DNA of 50,521 nt from an uncultured Acidimicrobiales bacterium (lineage in GTDB: Bacteria; Actinomycetota; Acidimicrobiia; Acidimicrobiales; SHLQ01): contig CALJDK010000140.1 of NCBI GenBank assembly GCA_938023735.1, positions 1-50,521 of the forward strand, in the 5' to 3' direction. The notes below the pieces were generated by a model that was not told where the DNA came from, did not search any database, and saw only the letters and a list, made by a program, of their open reading frames with translations. The position numbers were made by a program, and so were the translations under genes. Positions 8,255 through 17,190 of the stretch are shown one piece after another. Position 1 is the first letter of the stretch. Every line of letters begins with the position of its first letter.

Positions 8255-8671
8255 ATGAACGTTGTAGTTATCTATGAAAGCCGATCTGGCAACACCAAGC
8301 GTGCGGCCGAACTCATCGCTTCGGGGGTCATCCGCGACGGCGGCTCGGCAGCGGCGTATCCGTCTACTGCGGTCGATCTCGCTGCGGTCTCCCAGGCCGA
8401 CCTGGTGGTTGTTGGTACTTGGACCGACGGACTGTTCTTCTTCGGGCAACGCCCCGGGGGTTCGATGCGGCTTTGGGAAATGCCCGAGATCCACCACAAG
8501 CGCGCTGCGGTGTTCTGCACCTACGCAAAGAACCCGGGCAACACGGTGGCCAAGCTCGCGAAGCTGGTCGAGGGCAAGGGTGCAACCGTCATCGGCGGCG
8601 ATTCGTTCCACCGCAACAACCTTGTCGAAGAAACCGACCACTTCGTCAACGGCTTGCTCGCACTGGTCTAA
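8255..8671 (+). CDS. Flavodoxin-like domain protein
   Basis: A 138-residue protein with a flavodoxin fold. MNVVVIYESRSGNTKRAAELIASG contains the FMN phosphate-binding loop (Y-x-S-x-x-G-N-T/S-x-x-x-A) at its N-terminus. ADLVVVGTWTDGLFFFG forms the central strand and the first aromatic FMN loop, and RAAVFCTYAKNPGNT supplies the second isoalloxazine loop. The protein is short, and it may act as a small electron carrier. It is divergently transcribed from a flavin-dependent enzyme across 25 bases, which makes a functional pairing plausible. The ATG at 8255 is chosen because the FMN loop is at the extreme N-terminus in flavodoxins; a longer reading frame upstream would overlap the divergent start. 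Confidence 0.82.
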   Translation: MNVVVIYESRSGNTKRAAELIASGVIRDGGSAAAYPSTAVDLAAVSQADLVVVGTWTDGLFFFGQRPGGSMRLWEMPEIHHKRAAVFCTYAKNPGNTVAKLAKLVEGKGATVIGGDSFHRNNLVEETDHFVNGLLALV

Positions 8672-8677
8672 CCATCG

Positions 8678-10309
8678 GTGTCGCTCGCTCTACTGGTCGA
8701 CACGTCGGCCCGGGTCGCGGCTACCAGTAAACGGAAAGAGAAGGTCGAGGCACTGGCCGAGCTGCTGGCTCCGCTCGACCCGGTCGATGCCGAGATCGCG
8801 GTAGGCCTGCTGGTTGGCGAGCCTCGCCAAGGACGCATTGGTGTGGGTTGGTCGGCGGTCTCCAAGGTCCACTACTCGCCCGCGGCGTCACCGAGCCTGC
8901 TCTTGGCCGATGTCGATCGCACCATCATTGAGCTCCAGGCAACCAGTGGCCCGGGGTCGGTGGCGCGTCGGGCCGAGCAACTCACACAGCTTTTTTCGTT
9001 GGCGACCGAGGCCGAGGTCGACTTTCTGAAGCGCCTGTTTGTTGGTGAGGTACGTCAGGGAGCGTTGGGTGGGTTGGTTTCCGATGCGGTCGCCAAAGCG
9101 CACGGGATACCCGCAACCGTGGTGCGTCGGGCGGCAATGCTGGCTGGCGATCTCGGGCATGCTGCCTCGGTTGCAGCGTCAAGCGGACGGGCAGGGCTGG
9201 AAGAAATTGGCCTTTCTGTCCTTACCGGCGTGCAACCAATGTTGGCGTCTACCTCGACCGATGTTGCCGAAGCACTCGAGGCAACCGGCGAGGCGTCGAT
9301 CGAATGGAAGCTCGATGGCGCCCGTATTCAGGTTCACCGATCGGGCGACGATGTGCGGATCTTCACCCGCAACCTCAACGACATCACCGAGCGTCTTCCC
9401 GAAACCGTCGCCTTGGTTCATTCGCTGCCCTGCACGTCGATAGTGCTCGATGGCGAAGCGCTCTTCTACGGCCACGACGACCGGCCGGTCGCCTTTCAGG
9501 AGTCGATGTCAAAGTTCAGCCAAGATGGCAGAACGCCGACGTCAACACAGAAGAACAAAGAGACAGGCGAGACAGAACAAACAGAGCAGTCAGAACAAAC
9601 AGAGCTCCGCTCGGCCTTCTTTGACATCTTGCATCTTGACGGACGCGACCTCATCGATCTTCCACTTGGCGAACGCCTGGCCGAGCTGGAGCGAGTGGCC
9701 GGTCCCTATCGAATCCCCGCTATCACCACCACCGATCCGGACTCCGGGACCGCCCTACTCACCGAAGCGTTAGCGCAAGGCCACGAAGGGGTGATGGTCA
9801 AGGGCATCGATGCGCCTTATCAGGCCGGCCGGCGGGGAAAGTCGTGGCGGAAGGTGAAGCCGGTGCACACGCTCGATCTGGTTGTGCTTGCCGCCGAATG
9901 GGGCCATGGCCGCCGAACCGGCTGGTTGTCGAACCTTCACCTTGGAGCCCGGGCCGACAACGCTTCTGAAGACAGCCCCGGCGAGAGTGCTGAGTTCGTT
10001 ATGGTCGGCAAAACCTTCAAAGGGCTTACCGACGAACTTCTTCGATGGCAAACCGATAACTTTCCCGCCTATTTGGAGCGCCACGAAGGACCCGAGTGGG
10101 ACGGGCAGGACACCAGCGATCCACCGCCATATGGCACGGTTTTCCTCCGGCCGCATTTCATCGTCGAGATTGCGCTCGACGGCGCCCAGTCGTCCACAAA
10201 GTACCCCGGCGGCGTCGCGCTGCGATTCGCACGGGTGCGGTCGTATCGAACCGACAAGACGCTCGACGAGGTCGATTCGGTGAGCGCGGTGCGAGCGCTC
10301 CTGCACTAG
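8678..10309 (+). CDS. lig: ATP-dependent DNA ligase
   Basis: A 543-residue ATP-dependent DNA ligase. The N-terminal 190 residues form the all-helical DNA-binding domain (repeated VGLLVGEPRQGRIGVGW and LFVGEVRQGALGGLV segments). The nucleotidyltransferase core has motif I WKLDGARIQVH with the adenylated lysine K211, motif III-like ILDGEALFY, motif IV EGVMVKGID and motif V SWRKVKP. The C-terminal OB domain holds FIVEIALDGAQSS and ends with VALRFARVRSYRTDK (motif VI). Length and layout match actinobacterial LigB-type enzymes used in repair next to the NAD-dependent replicative ligase. A hydrophilic T/E/Q insert around residues 290-310, coded by an imperfect tandem repeat, lies between motif III and the next strand and is unlikely to be catalytic. 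GTG start at 8678, six bases after the flavodoxin gene. Confidence 0.93.
   Translation: MSLALLVDTSARVAATSKRKEKVEALAELLAPLDPVDAEIAVGLLVGEPRQGRIGVGWSAVSKVHYSPAASPSLLLADVDRTIIELQATSGPGSVARRAEQLTQLFSLATEAEVDFLKRLFVGEVRQGALGGLVSDAVAKAHGIPATVVRRAAMLAGDLGHAASVAASSGRAGLEEIGLSVLTGVQPMLASTSTDVAEALEATGEASIEWKLDGARIQVHRSGDDVRIFTRNLNDITERLPETVALVHSLPCTSIVLDGEALFYGHDDRPVAFQESMSKFSQDGRTPTSTQKNKETGETEQTEQSEQTELRSAFFDILHLDGRDLIDLPLGERLAELERVAGPYRIPAITTTDPDSGTALLTEALAQGHEGVMVKGIDAPYQAGRRGKSWRKVKPVHTLDLVVLAAEWGHGRRTGWLSNLHLGARADNASEDSPGESAEFVMVGKTFKGLTDELLRWQTDNFPAYLERHEGPEWDGQDTSDPPPYGTVFLRPHFIVEIALDGAQSSTKYPGGVALRFARVRSYRTDKTLDEVDSVSAVRALLH
9573..9604 (+). repeat. In-frame tandem repeat inside DNA ligase
   Basis: A 14-base identical segment occurs at 9573-9586 and 9591-9604 (period 18, so in frame) within a purine-rich stretch. 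It codes for a T-E-Q-T-E-Q-S-E-Q-T-E type linker between ligase core strands. Confidence 0.75.
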
Positions 10310-10321
10310 CCGGCGGCCAGT

Positions 10322-11458
10322 TCAGGAATCGGCGAGGTGCGTTCCGCGTGCCGGAGAACTGGGAATGATCTGCGGTATGGCGTCGTAGCTCTGGCGGAAT
10401 TCGCGATCGATGGTGGCAGTGGCTTGCTGGGCATGCTCGGCGGCAACAAGAGCCACGCAGGCCCCAGCGAATCCTGCCCCGGTGAGACGCACGCCGTGAA
10501 CTCCATCGACCTCGCGAGCCACGTGAACCATGGCATCAAGCGCCGGCCCCGAGACCTCGAAGTCGTCGCGTAGCGACGCGTGGCTTGCTGCCATGAGCGA
10601 ACCGGCTTCGGACCAGTTGGCATCGGTAACCGCTTGGCCCCAGGCCAGGACCCGATCGTTCTCGCTGATGACGTGACGGGCTCGGCGCCGGGCAAGATCG
10701 TCGAGATCGGATGCATCAAGCATGTCGAGGGTGGCATGGCGAAGTGATGACACACCCAGTTCGGCTGCCGCACGCTCGCAGGTAGAGCGACGCTCGTTGT
10801 ACTCGGAATCGACCAGGCCGCGTTTGGTTCCCGTATGCAGAATCAGCACCACAACATCGGCGGGAAGCTGCACCGGATAGGTCGAGTAGTCAGCGCAATC
10901 GATCCGGCTCACCGAGCCTTCGACTGCGGTTGCGCAGATCAGCTGGTCCATTACACCCGACGCAACGCCAACCCAGTCGTTTTCTACCCGCATGCAGCGA
11001 ACGGCCATTTCGGTGGCGTCCCACTGGCCCGCGGTGACTGCAGTGAGGGTGCGCGCGATGGCCAACTCGAGTGCCGCTGACGACGACAGCCCGGATCCCG
11101 ACGGGATGTCGCTGGTGAAGACCGCGTCGAACCCTTGTATCTCGAGTCCATCTTTTGCGAAGTGGCGGATAACGCCCTGGGGGTACATGCCCCAACCCTT
11201 CAGCCGGTTGAGACTGTCGATGTCGACGACCACCGGGTTGGGGTCGATACCGGTGTACAGCACCGCTTGGCGGTCGGCGCGGGCCCGAAACGCCAGATCG
11301 ATATGACGCTCGATGGCCATCGGGCTCACGAACCCATCGTTGTAGTCGGTGTGCTCACCAATGAGGTTGACCCGCCCAGGCGAGATGACCCGACCGTCCG
11401 GCGACGCGCCAAAACGATCGATAAACAGTTCCTGAGAGTGCGGTTCCTGGGATTGCAT
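10322..11458 (-). CDS. galK: Galactokinase
   Basis: A 378-residue GHMP-family sugar kinase that phosphorylates galactose at C1 in the Leloir pathway. The N-terminus has the galactokinase signature GRVNLIGEHTDYNDGFV. The ATP-binding GHMP motif is DIPSGSGLSSSAALELA, and the C-terminal motif is GVRLTGAGFAGACVALV. The segment VGVASGVMDQLICA supplies the catalytic Asp region. Only galK is present: no galT, galE or galM gene is in the window. The ATG at 11458 is used because conserved sequence begins about 20 residues later; an upstream reading to 11530 would overlap the kinase gene. The gene lies 25 bases downstream of the NERD-kinase on the same strand. The converging DNA ligase ends 12 bases away. 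Confidence 0.93.
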   Translation of the reverse strand: MQSQEPHSQELFIDRFGASPDGRVISPGRVNLIGEHTDYNDGFVSPMAIERHIDLAFRARADRQAVLYTGIDPNPVVVDIDSLNRLKGWGMYPQGVIRHFAKDGLEIQGFDAVFTSDIPSGSGLSSSAALELAIARTLTAVTAGQWDATEMAVRCMRVENDWVGVASGVMDQLICATAVEGSVSRIDCADYSTYPVQLPADVVVLILHTGTKRGLVDSEYNERRSTCERAAAELGVSSLRHATLDMLDASDLDDLARRRARHVISENDRVLAWGQAVTDANWSEAGSLMAASHASLRDDFEVSGPALDAMVHVAREVDGVHGVRLTGAGFAGACVALVAAEHAQQATATIDREFRQSYDAIPQIIPSSPARGTHLADS

Positions 11459-11483
11459 GAAGGAATCGATGCTACTGCAATTC

Positions 11484-14400
11484 CTACTGCAATTCGTCAG
11501 CAACGACCCCGAGTTCGGCCGCCACCACAAACGCCGAGCGGCGGGTGATCAGCGGGATGTCGTCGGCGAGAACGCCCAGGCGGGCAGCTTCGGACAAAAC
11601 ATCGTCGACCGGTCGGACAAGAACTTCACTGACCCATGAAGCGCTCATGATGTCTTCACTTGGCTGCGTGTCGATTTGTTGAATGACCCAACCCAGAACT
11701 TGGTTGAGTTCGGCCGCTCCGTTGTGATCGTTTGGCCACGCAAGGTTGGCCGCAACCGGAGACGTCAGGCCCATCCAGTCGGTTTCAACAAAGTTCGCAA
11801 GGCGATGGCGCAGTGTTCGGAGCGCTCGCCGAGAGTCGAAAGGCTGAAGCGTTGCCAACAGGTCGGTGCGCATGGTGATGCCTTCACCGTCGATGCGGAG
11901 CAGCGGGAGCGGTTGCGAACGCTCGCGTACCGCCCATGCAAGCACCAAGCGTCCCGCTGGATCGTTTGCGACGGCGCCGCCAAGCGAACGGGTGGTGGCG
12001 ATAAGCGAATCGATCAACTCGTGTTGTGCGAGCGTGAGGTCTTCGAGCCATTGCGCTTCGATCTTGGCAATGCCCGCAGCCGTGAGGTCGATCACCTCTG
12101 GCTCGCCATCCGGCGAGGGGTTGTCGTCAGAGGAGTGCTGCTCGGAGAGATCTCGGTCCTCCTCAAGCGCAGCCTCCAGGCTCGCTTCCTCACTGTCTTC
12201 TCTGTCTTCCCGACTGTCGAGGTCGCTTTGGTTGAGCCGCTGAACCTCGTCGTCGTCGCCCGCACCGGTTGCAAGCACCCATCGGTCTGACACCGAACGC
12301 TCCGAGGCGGCTGACGTCGTGTTGTTTGCGTTCGATTCTGCAGCGCTATCTCCGGTGCTCTCACCAGCAGGATCAGCAGTGTCAGCGGTGTCGGCAGTGT
12401 TGGGCTGGACCGATTCGATGCTGAAGCCACCGATCTGGGACGCTGCCGAAATCAACCGCACGGCCTGATCGGCAACCGTTGCTCCGAGACGCTGGTGCGT
12501 TGCTTCCTCATGGACAAATCCGTCGACGGAAATAAGAACCTGTCGGAAGTCGTCGTCGAACAACACCTCAGAAGCGGCAAGTTCCTCGAGACGGGGCTGC
12601 TCGGCGCGGAGCATTTCGAAGGTCGAGTCATGTTCGAGCGGGAACTCAAGAATCACTTCGATGCGATGGCGGAGCACGCGTCCACCCACGGCGATTCCCG
12701 AGGCAAACGTGCGGAAACGAACCGCCCACTCTTCGGGCACCGAGGTGGGTGAGAACCATTGTTCGTCGTGGATCTCGGCGCGAGTACGAACCGCAGTCCA
12801 GAAACTTCGGTACAGCGAGTTGTACGCCAGCACGTCTCGGTCGACGACAAGCTGGGTGGTCTGGAGCATCTCTCGACGCATCTCGGGCGCATCGACGAAC
12901 CGGTCGGCTCGGCGCGGGGCACAGCATTTGAGCAGAAGTTCGCGGAGGTCGTTGGTGAGGCCGGGCACAAACGTGTTCGGGTCGATCGGCACCTCGTCGA
13001 GGTTCGGATAGCCCGAGCCAAATGGGTGGGCGCCGCACACCATCTCGTAGAACAGCACGCCAACGGCGAACAGGTCGGGCGAAACGTCCCACCGGTCGAC
13101 TCCCGACGCCGGGTCGGGGTCGAGGTAGCGGTGTTCGGGGCGGGGCAACTCGGCGTGATCGAGTCGCAGCAACGGGTCGACGAGCATGACGCCACCCTGC
13201 ACACGAATAATGCTCGACGGCTTGAGGTCGCCGTGCACCACGCCGTCGGTGCGGAGCTGACGCAGGGTCGAGCGTTCTTCGGGACGGAGAAGCCCCGCCG
13301 ATGCCCATTTGGTGAGTTCGTCGATCCGCCGCGCATCGGGGTGGATTTCGCTGAGAACCTGAAGCAATGCATCGACCAGGGCTACTGCCTCGCCGGGAAC
13401 CAGTTGCTCGCCCGAATCGATGAGGTCCGACATTGGATTGCCGTCGATGTAGTCGACGATCATCCACAGCCGTCCGGCCGAGTCGGTAACCATGGTCGGC
13501 TGCGGAAGTTTCGAGTTGGTCGGACTACGTCGGGCAAGGCGTTCGAGTCCGCCGGGACCAATGACCGGGTCGAACACTTTGCCAACCTTTTTTGACCCGT
13601 CGGTGCCGTCATGAAGGAGGAATGTGGCCCAGGCATGTCCGATCCCGAGACGCCGCTTCACCTCATAGCGGTTGTCGATGATCTCATCGGCCTGCACTTG
13701 GGGAACACCGCTGAGATCGAGGGCTCGGCGTTGCGCAGCGATGAGGTCATCAAGCGCATCGAGAAGAGGCTCGACCGAGGTCACCCGGTTGACGACATCT
13801 GCCTCGACCATCGACGGAAGCAGTTCGGTGAGAGCCGGCGGGCAGCCTTCTGGGGCAACGAATGGGCCGGCGGTGATGGCGTCCATGTCGCCGCCATACA
13901 GATAGTGAAGGGACGCGCCGAGGCCAAAGATGTCGGCCCGGTGATCAATGTCGTCGAACCTGAGGTCGCGGACTTCGGGGGCAACAAACGCCGGGTCGAC
14001 AAAGTCCACAACTCCCGGTGCTGTCGGCCGATCGATGAACTCTTGGGGAATCGGGGGAGCTGCCACATGATGCTCCGAGGAATCGAGCGGGAACGGCAGG
14101 GGTGCAGCACCTACGAGTCGGGCTCGAGCGTCGGCAGCGATCACAATGTTCTCTGGAGCAACCCGACCGTGCACGATGCCATGGCTGGCGAGTTGCACCA
14201 ACGACTCGGCACAGTCGCGGAACCAGCCCAAGGCCACAGCCTCACTCGACTCCACTCCCTGATGGAGCAGCGTTCGCAACGTTCGACCTTCAGGCTCCCG
14301 GTACACCAGACACGCGCCAAGGTGTTCGTCCTCGAACAGGTCGACTACCTGCACCAAGCCAGCGTTTATCGAAACATCAGACCAGGCTTCGTGGCGGCTT

Positions 14401-15104
14401 CGGAGATGCGCAACGTCGGCGCCACGGTCGGCCCGCAGGATTCGAGGACCACCACCTGGCAATGGTGCGTCTGTGGCGCCAGGATCGGCCGATATCACGC
14501 GAAAAAGGTCGTGGTTCGGTGATGCTTCGAGATGCTCAACCACCCGGTAGTTTCCGAAAACAAGCGGCTCGGTAGAGGTCTGGGCGATCCGTTCGATTGC
14601 AAGCAGCACCTGCTCGGCGGCAAGCCCGTCGCGGGCCCGAAGCGGAATCTTTACTGGGTCGGCGACCAGCTTGGCCAAACCTCTGGGTCCGACGATTCCT
14701 GGCCGGCCCTCGGGAGAAATATCAAGAGCGCTTGGAGATTGGGTGAGCACCGTTACGGGCTCGAACCACAGGGGCATCAGTCGGGGATCACGCCCAACAA
14801 GAATGTCGCGAAGTGCGCTGGCCTTGGCCTGGGCCATCGATTGAGGCACCCATCGGGGTTCTCCATCGATGGACCACTGAAACCCGTCGCCGTGAATTCG
14901 TCCGGTCCAGTGGTGAAGCTCAACCACATAGACACCGTGGGGAGCAAGGACGATGAGATCAAACTGCCACCGGCGACCAAAGCGATCACGGATCGACACA
15001 TCGGGAAGAAGATAGGTGGTGTCGGGCAGGCGGGACGACAGAAGGTTCAGCACGGTCCGCGACGATGCCGACGGAACTCCACTGAAAGTTCTTACCTGGG
15101 CCAC
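11484..15104 (-). CDS. NERD-domain protein with pseudokinase and Ser/Thr kinase domains (PglW-like)
   Basis: A 1206-residue protein. Residues 20-110 look like a NERD nuclease-related domain: a strand with D49 (FDLIVLAPHGVYVVELHHW) and E62, but His64 stands where E-x-K has lysine. Residues 183-455 form a first kinase-like domain whose catalytic loop reads HGRVAPEN, lacking the catalytic Asp and Lys, so it is a pseudokinase. Residues 478-720 form a second kinase: Lys near 506-509, HGDLKPSS at 624-631 with catalytic Asp626 kept and Asn replaced by Ser, and VDP in place of DFG. About residues 890-1000 are acidic and low in complexity, with an N-T-A-D-T-A-D repeat. The C-terminal 200 residues are helical and unrecognised. 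NERD plus two kinase domains matches the layout of PglW of the Pgl/BREX-2 phage-defence systems, but no pglX, pglZ or brxC-like gene is in the window. GTG start. Function is inference. Confidence 0.8.
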   Translation of the reverse strand: MAQVRTFSGVPSASSRTVLNLLSSRLPDTTYLLPDVSIRDRFGRRWQFDLIVLAPHGVYVVELHHWTGRIHGDGFQWSIDGEPRWVPQSMAQAKASALRDILVGRDPRLMPLWFEPVTVLTQSPSALDISPEGRPGIVGPRGLAKLVADPVKIPLRARDGLAAEQVLLAIERIAQTSTEPLVFGNYRVVEHLEASPNHDLFRVISADPGATDAPLPGGGPRILRADRGADVAHLRSRHEAWSDVSINAGLVQVVDLFEDEHLGACLVYREPEGRTLRTLLHQGVESSEAVALGWFRDCAESLVQLASHGIVHGRVAPENIVIAADARARLVGAAPLPFPLDSSEHHVAAPPIPQEFIDRPTAPGVVDFVDPAFVAPEVRDLRFDDIDHRADIFGLGASLHYLYGGDMDAITAGPFVAPEGCPPALTELLPSMVEADVVNRVTSVEPLLDALDDLIAAQRRALDLSGVPQVQADEIIDNRYEVKRRLGIGHAWATFLLHDGTDGSKKVGKVFDPVIGPGGLERLARRSPTNSKLPQPTMVTDSAGRLWMIVDYIDGNPMSDLIDSGEQLVPGEAVALVDALLQVLSEIHPDARRIDELTKWASAGLLRPEERSTLRQLRTDGVVHGDLKPSSIIRVQGGVMLVDPLLRLDHAELPRPEHRYLDPDPASGVDRWDVSPDLFAVGVLFYEMVCGAHPFGSGYPNLDEVPIDPNTFVPGLTNDLRELLLKCCAPRRADRFVDAPEMRREMLQTTQLVVDRDVLAYNSLYRSFWTAVRTRAEIHDEQWFSPTSVPEEWAVRFRTFASGIAVGGRVLRHRIEVILEFPLEHDSTFEMLRAEQPRLEELAASEVLFDDDFRQVLISVDGFVHEEATHQRLGATVADQAVRLISAASQIGGFSIESVQPNTADTADTADPAGESTGDSAAESNANNTTSAASERSVSDRWVLATGAGDDDEVQRLNQSDLDSREDREDSEEASLEAALEEDRDLSEQHSSDDNPSPDGEPEVIDLTAAGIAKIEAQWLEDLTLAQHELIDSLIATTRSLGGAVANDPAGRLVLAWAVRERSQPLPLLRIDGEGITMRTDLLATLQPFDSRRALRTLRHRLANFVETDWMGLTSPVAANLAWPNDHNGAAELNQVLGWVIQQIDTQPSEDIMSASWVSEVLVRPVDDVLSEAARLGVLADDIPLITRRSAFVVAAELGVVADELQ
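12370..12402 (-). repeat. 9-bp tandem repeat inside the NERD-kinase gene
   Basis: About three to four imperfect copies of a 9-base unit (CAGTGTCGG and variants on the plus strand) encode the N-T-A-D-T-A-D-T-A-D segment of the kinase's acidic linker. The repeat is in frame. Confidence 0.7.
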
Positions 15105-15157
15105 ACGACCACGCTAGGCAGTGCGACTGCCCAGGTGGTGGACACAAAAGTTACAAG

Positions 15158-15199
15158 CGAAAAAGACAAGAGCCGCAGGACCGAAGTCCTGCGGCTCTT
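15158..15199 (-). terminator. Rho-independent terminator with UUCG loop
   Basis: Between the end of the PAP2 gene and the start of the NERD-kinase gene lies a perfect 14-bp stem (15168-15181 with 15186-15199) closed by a four-base loop. Read on the minus strand the loop is TTCG closed by C-G, the very stable cUUCGg tetraloop, and the stem is followed by TTGTCTTTTTC. This is a strong intrinsic terminator for the minus-strand operon ending with the PAP2 gene. Confidence 0.9.
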
Positions 15200-15293
15200 A
15201 TCCAGAACCGAAGTTCCTAACGCTGTTCGTCCCAACAGCAGTGACCCCATCGTAAGCCACTTTGAGACCTCCCGATACGGACAGCATGGATCC

Positions 15294-16118
15294 TCACGAC
15301 ACTTCTTGTGACACAGGCCGTGCCTGGTCGTTCTCCGGGACCGCTGGCGTCCAATAGTGCCGCACCAGCCCTTCCAGTGGAAGGAGAGCCGCGAGAAACA
15401 GGCCAGCGATAATGCCGTCGACCCAGTAGTGGTTTCCTGTGACAACAACAACGAAAACCGTTGCGATGGCATGAGTTGGGCCAAGCCACCGCCATCGGCC
15501 CCGGACCAGCCGAAAACCGAACCAGCCAATCAGCAGCGCCCAAGCGACATGAATCGATGGCATGGCCTGAAGTTGTCCAGCTGTTTGATAGCCGAGGGTG
15601 GCATACACCGATTGGCCGTACAACGCTGGAGTATCGACGATGCCAAATTCTTCGACGAATCGAGGGGGCGCAACAGCCCAAAGTTGCATCAGCAGGCACG
15701 CTCCCGTGACCAAGGCCAGGATCGTCCGAAAGCTGCGGTAGTGATTGCGGCGAAAGAACCACATCCAGATCAGGGCGCCGATCATCGCCGGCACATGCAC
15801 GATGGCGTAGTACCCGTTGTTCAGCTGGATAAACCAACCCGCCGGAAGAAACCACCCCTGCACGGTCGCCTCGTCGGGGAGCCATACTGCTCGCTCAAGA
15901 TCCCACCACCACCGGGCCCGGTCGAACGCGCCATCAACGTCGATGAGTGAGAGTCGGCCAGCCACGATCCACAGCGCATAGAGCACCATCACCAGGGCTG
16001 CTTCGCGCGTGAACCCTGCGACGATCGCCGCCCGCGGCGCCTCGCTGCGCCGAGCGGTCAGCGATACCACCACGAACGCGGCAGCGATGACGAGTGCGTA
16101 GGTCCACGAAAGCCACAT
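15294..16118 (-). CDS. PAP2-superfamily membrane phosphatase/inositolphosphotransferase-like
   Basis: A 274-residue membrane protein with about six transmembrane helices. It carries the PAP2_3 (Aur1/Ipt1-type) pattern: APPRFVEEFGIVDTP before the active site, AMPSIHVAWAL for the first catalytic histidine (P-S-x-H), and TGNHYWVDGIIAG for the second histidine and Asp (N-H-Y-x-x-D). These enzymes move or remove phosphate-linked lipid head groups at the outer membrane face. The PAP2_3 subgroup in actinobacteria is linked to inositol phospholipid or polyprenyl-phosphate chemistry; the exact substrate is not visible. The gene is 17 bases downstream of an oxidoreductase gene on the same strand, and a strong terminator follows it. 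Confidence 0.87.
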   Translation of the reverse strand: MWLSWTYALVIAAAFVVVSLTARRSEAPRAAIVAGFTREAALVMVLYALWIVAGRLSLIDVDGAFDRARWWWDLERAVWLPDEATVQGWFLPAGWFIQLNNGYYAIVHVPAMIGALIWMWFFRRNHYRSFRTILALVTGACLLMQLWAVAPPRFVEEFGIVDTPALYGQSVYATLGYQTAGQLQAMPSIHVAWALLIGWFGFRLVRGRWRWLGPTHAIATVFVVVVTGNHYWVDGIIAGLFLAALLPLEGLVRHYWTPAVPENDQARPVSQEVS

Positions 16119-16135
16119 GGGCTACAGACTCAGAC

Positions 16136-17173
16136 TCACGCGGAAGGCACAACCCAGCCGTTGGAGTGTGCGCTCTCGATGAGTGCGTCGAGCACGGCCA
16201 TATTGTCGACCGCATCGCTGAGCGGTGTCGGGGCGTCGCCTCCCGTAGCTACCGCATAGGCAAACGCATCGGCCTGCAACCCGTACTGATCGCAGGGAGC
16301 GAACTGAAATTCCTCGGTGCCGTCAGATGTCGACAGCCACGCCCTCGTTACCTCGTTAGCCGGAGCATTGAACGGAATCTCGATTTCGTAGCGGCCTCGC
16401 TCGAAGACCAGGTTGACCCGCTGATAGGGATGGGTCTGCATCGACGCGGTGAAGTCGGCTCGACCTTCGTCGAACTCGAGCAGCGCCGAAACGAGTCGGT
16501 CGACACCGAACTCGGCATCGATATCGAATGCGGCAAGAACCCGGTTAGGTTGACCCCCGAACAGCCAACGGGCGAGCGATACCGGATAGCAGCCAATATC
16601 GAACAGCGCTCCGCCGCCCCACTCGGCACGATGACGAATATTGGCTGGGTCGTCGGTGAAGTAGCTGAACCAGGCTTGTATGCCACGAAGCGGTCCGAGT
16701 TGGCCCGACCTCACAAGCTCTTTCGCCTTCAACCACTGCGGATGGAACCGGTACATGAACGCTTCCATAACCACGAGGTGAGGGTGGGCTTCGGCAGCGG
16801 TGACGAGTTCACGTGCCTCGGATGCGTTGAGCGCGATCGGCTTTTCGCACAACACATGTTTTCCCGCCTCGATAGCTTTGATAGTCCAGGGCACGTGCAG
16901 ATGGTTGGGAAGCGGGTTGTACACCGCATCGATGTTCGGATCGGCCAGCAACTCGTCATAGGAGCCGTACCCGGTTGGCACCGGCTCCATGTTGGGGTGA
17001 TCGACCGCCGAGGCCGCGGCGATAGCCGCGTCGAGCGACCGGGACGACAACGCAACAACATCGCCAGACTCGCAACCTTGGATGGCCGGAATCACCTTGT
17101 TCGTCCCGATACGGGCCGTGGAAAGCACGCCCCAGCGAAGCGGAGGAACCAGCGTGGTTGGCGACTGTGTCAT
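16136..17173 (-). CDS. Gfo/Idh/MocA-family oxidoreductase
   Basis: A 345-residue NAD(P)-dependent dehydrogenase. The Rossmann start is LRWGVLSTARIGTNKVIPAI (G-x-x-x-A-x-I). The signature AGKHVLCEKPIALNASEA carries the E-K-P motif, with the Lys that contacts cofactor and substrate. FMYRFHPQW follows as in the trans-1,2-dihydrobenzene-1,2-diol dehydrogenase/glucose-fructose oxidoreductase branch, and WGGGALFDIGCYPVSLARWLFG gives the conserved D-x-G-x-Y/H catalytic region. Substrates in this family are usually sugars, inositols or their derivatives. Its position upstream of a PAP2 enzyme and next to a glycan synthase suggests sugar or cyclitol chemistry, but that is inference. ATG start at 17173. 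Confidence 0.9.
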   Translation of the reverse strand: MTQSPTTLVPPLRWGVLSTARIGTNKVIPAIQGCESGDVVALSSRSLDAAIAAASAVDHPNMEPVPTGYGSYDELLADPNIDAVYNPLPNHLHVPWTIKAIEAGKHVLCEKPIALNASEARELVTAAEAHPHLVVMEAFMYRFHPQWLKAKELVRSGQLGPLRGIQAWFSYFTDDPANIRHRAEWGGGALFDIGCYPVSLARWLFGGQPNRVLAAFDIDAEFGVDRLVSALLEFDEGRADFTASMQTHPYQRVNLVFERGRYEIEIPFNAPANEVTRAWLSTSDGTEEFQFAPCDQYGLQADAFAYAVATGGDAPTPLSDAVDNMAVLDALIESAHSNGWVVPSA

Positions 17174-17190
17174 CCTCGAAAGGATAGGCG

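Noticed and set aside
13611..14522. Long open frame on the plus strand (about 300 residues) opposite the kinase gene.
   Set aside because: It lies wholly inside the NERD-kinase gene on the other strand, its translation is rich in Arg/Gly/His with no motif, and the kinase frame is far better supported.
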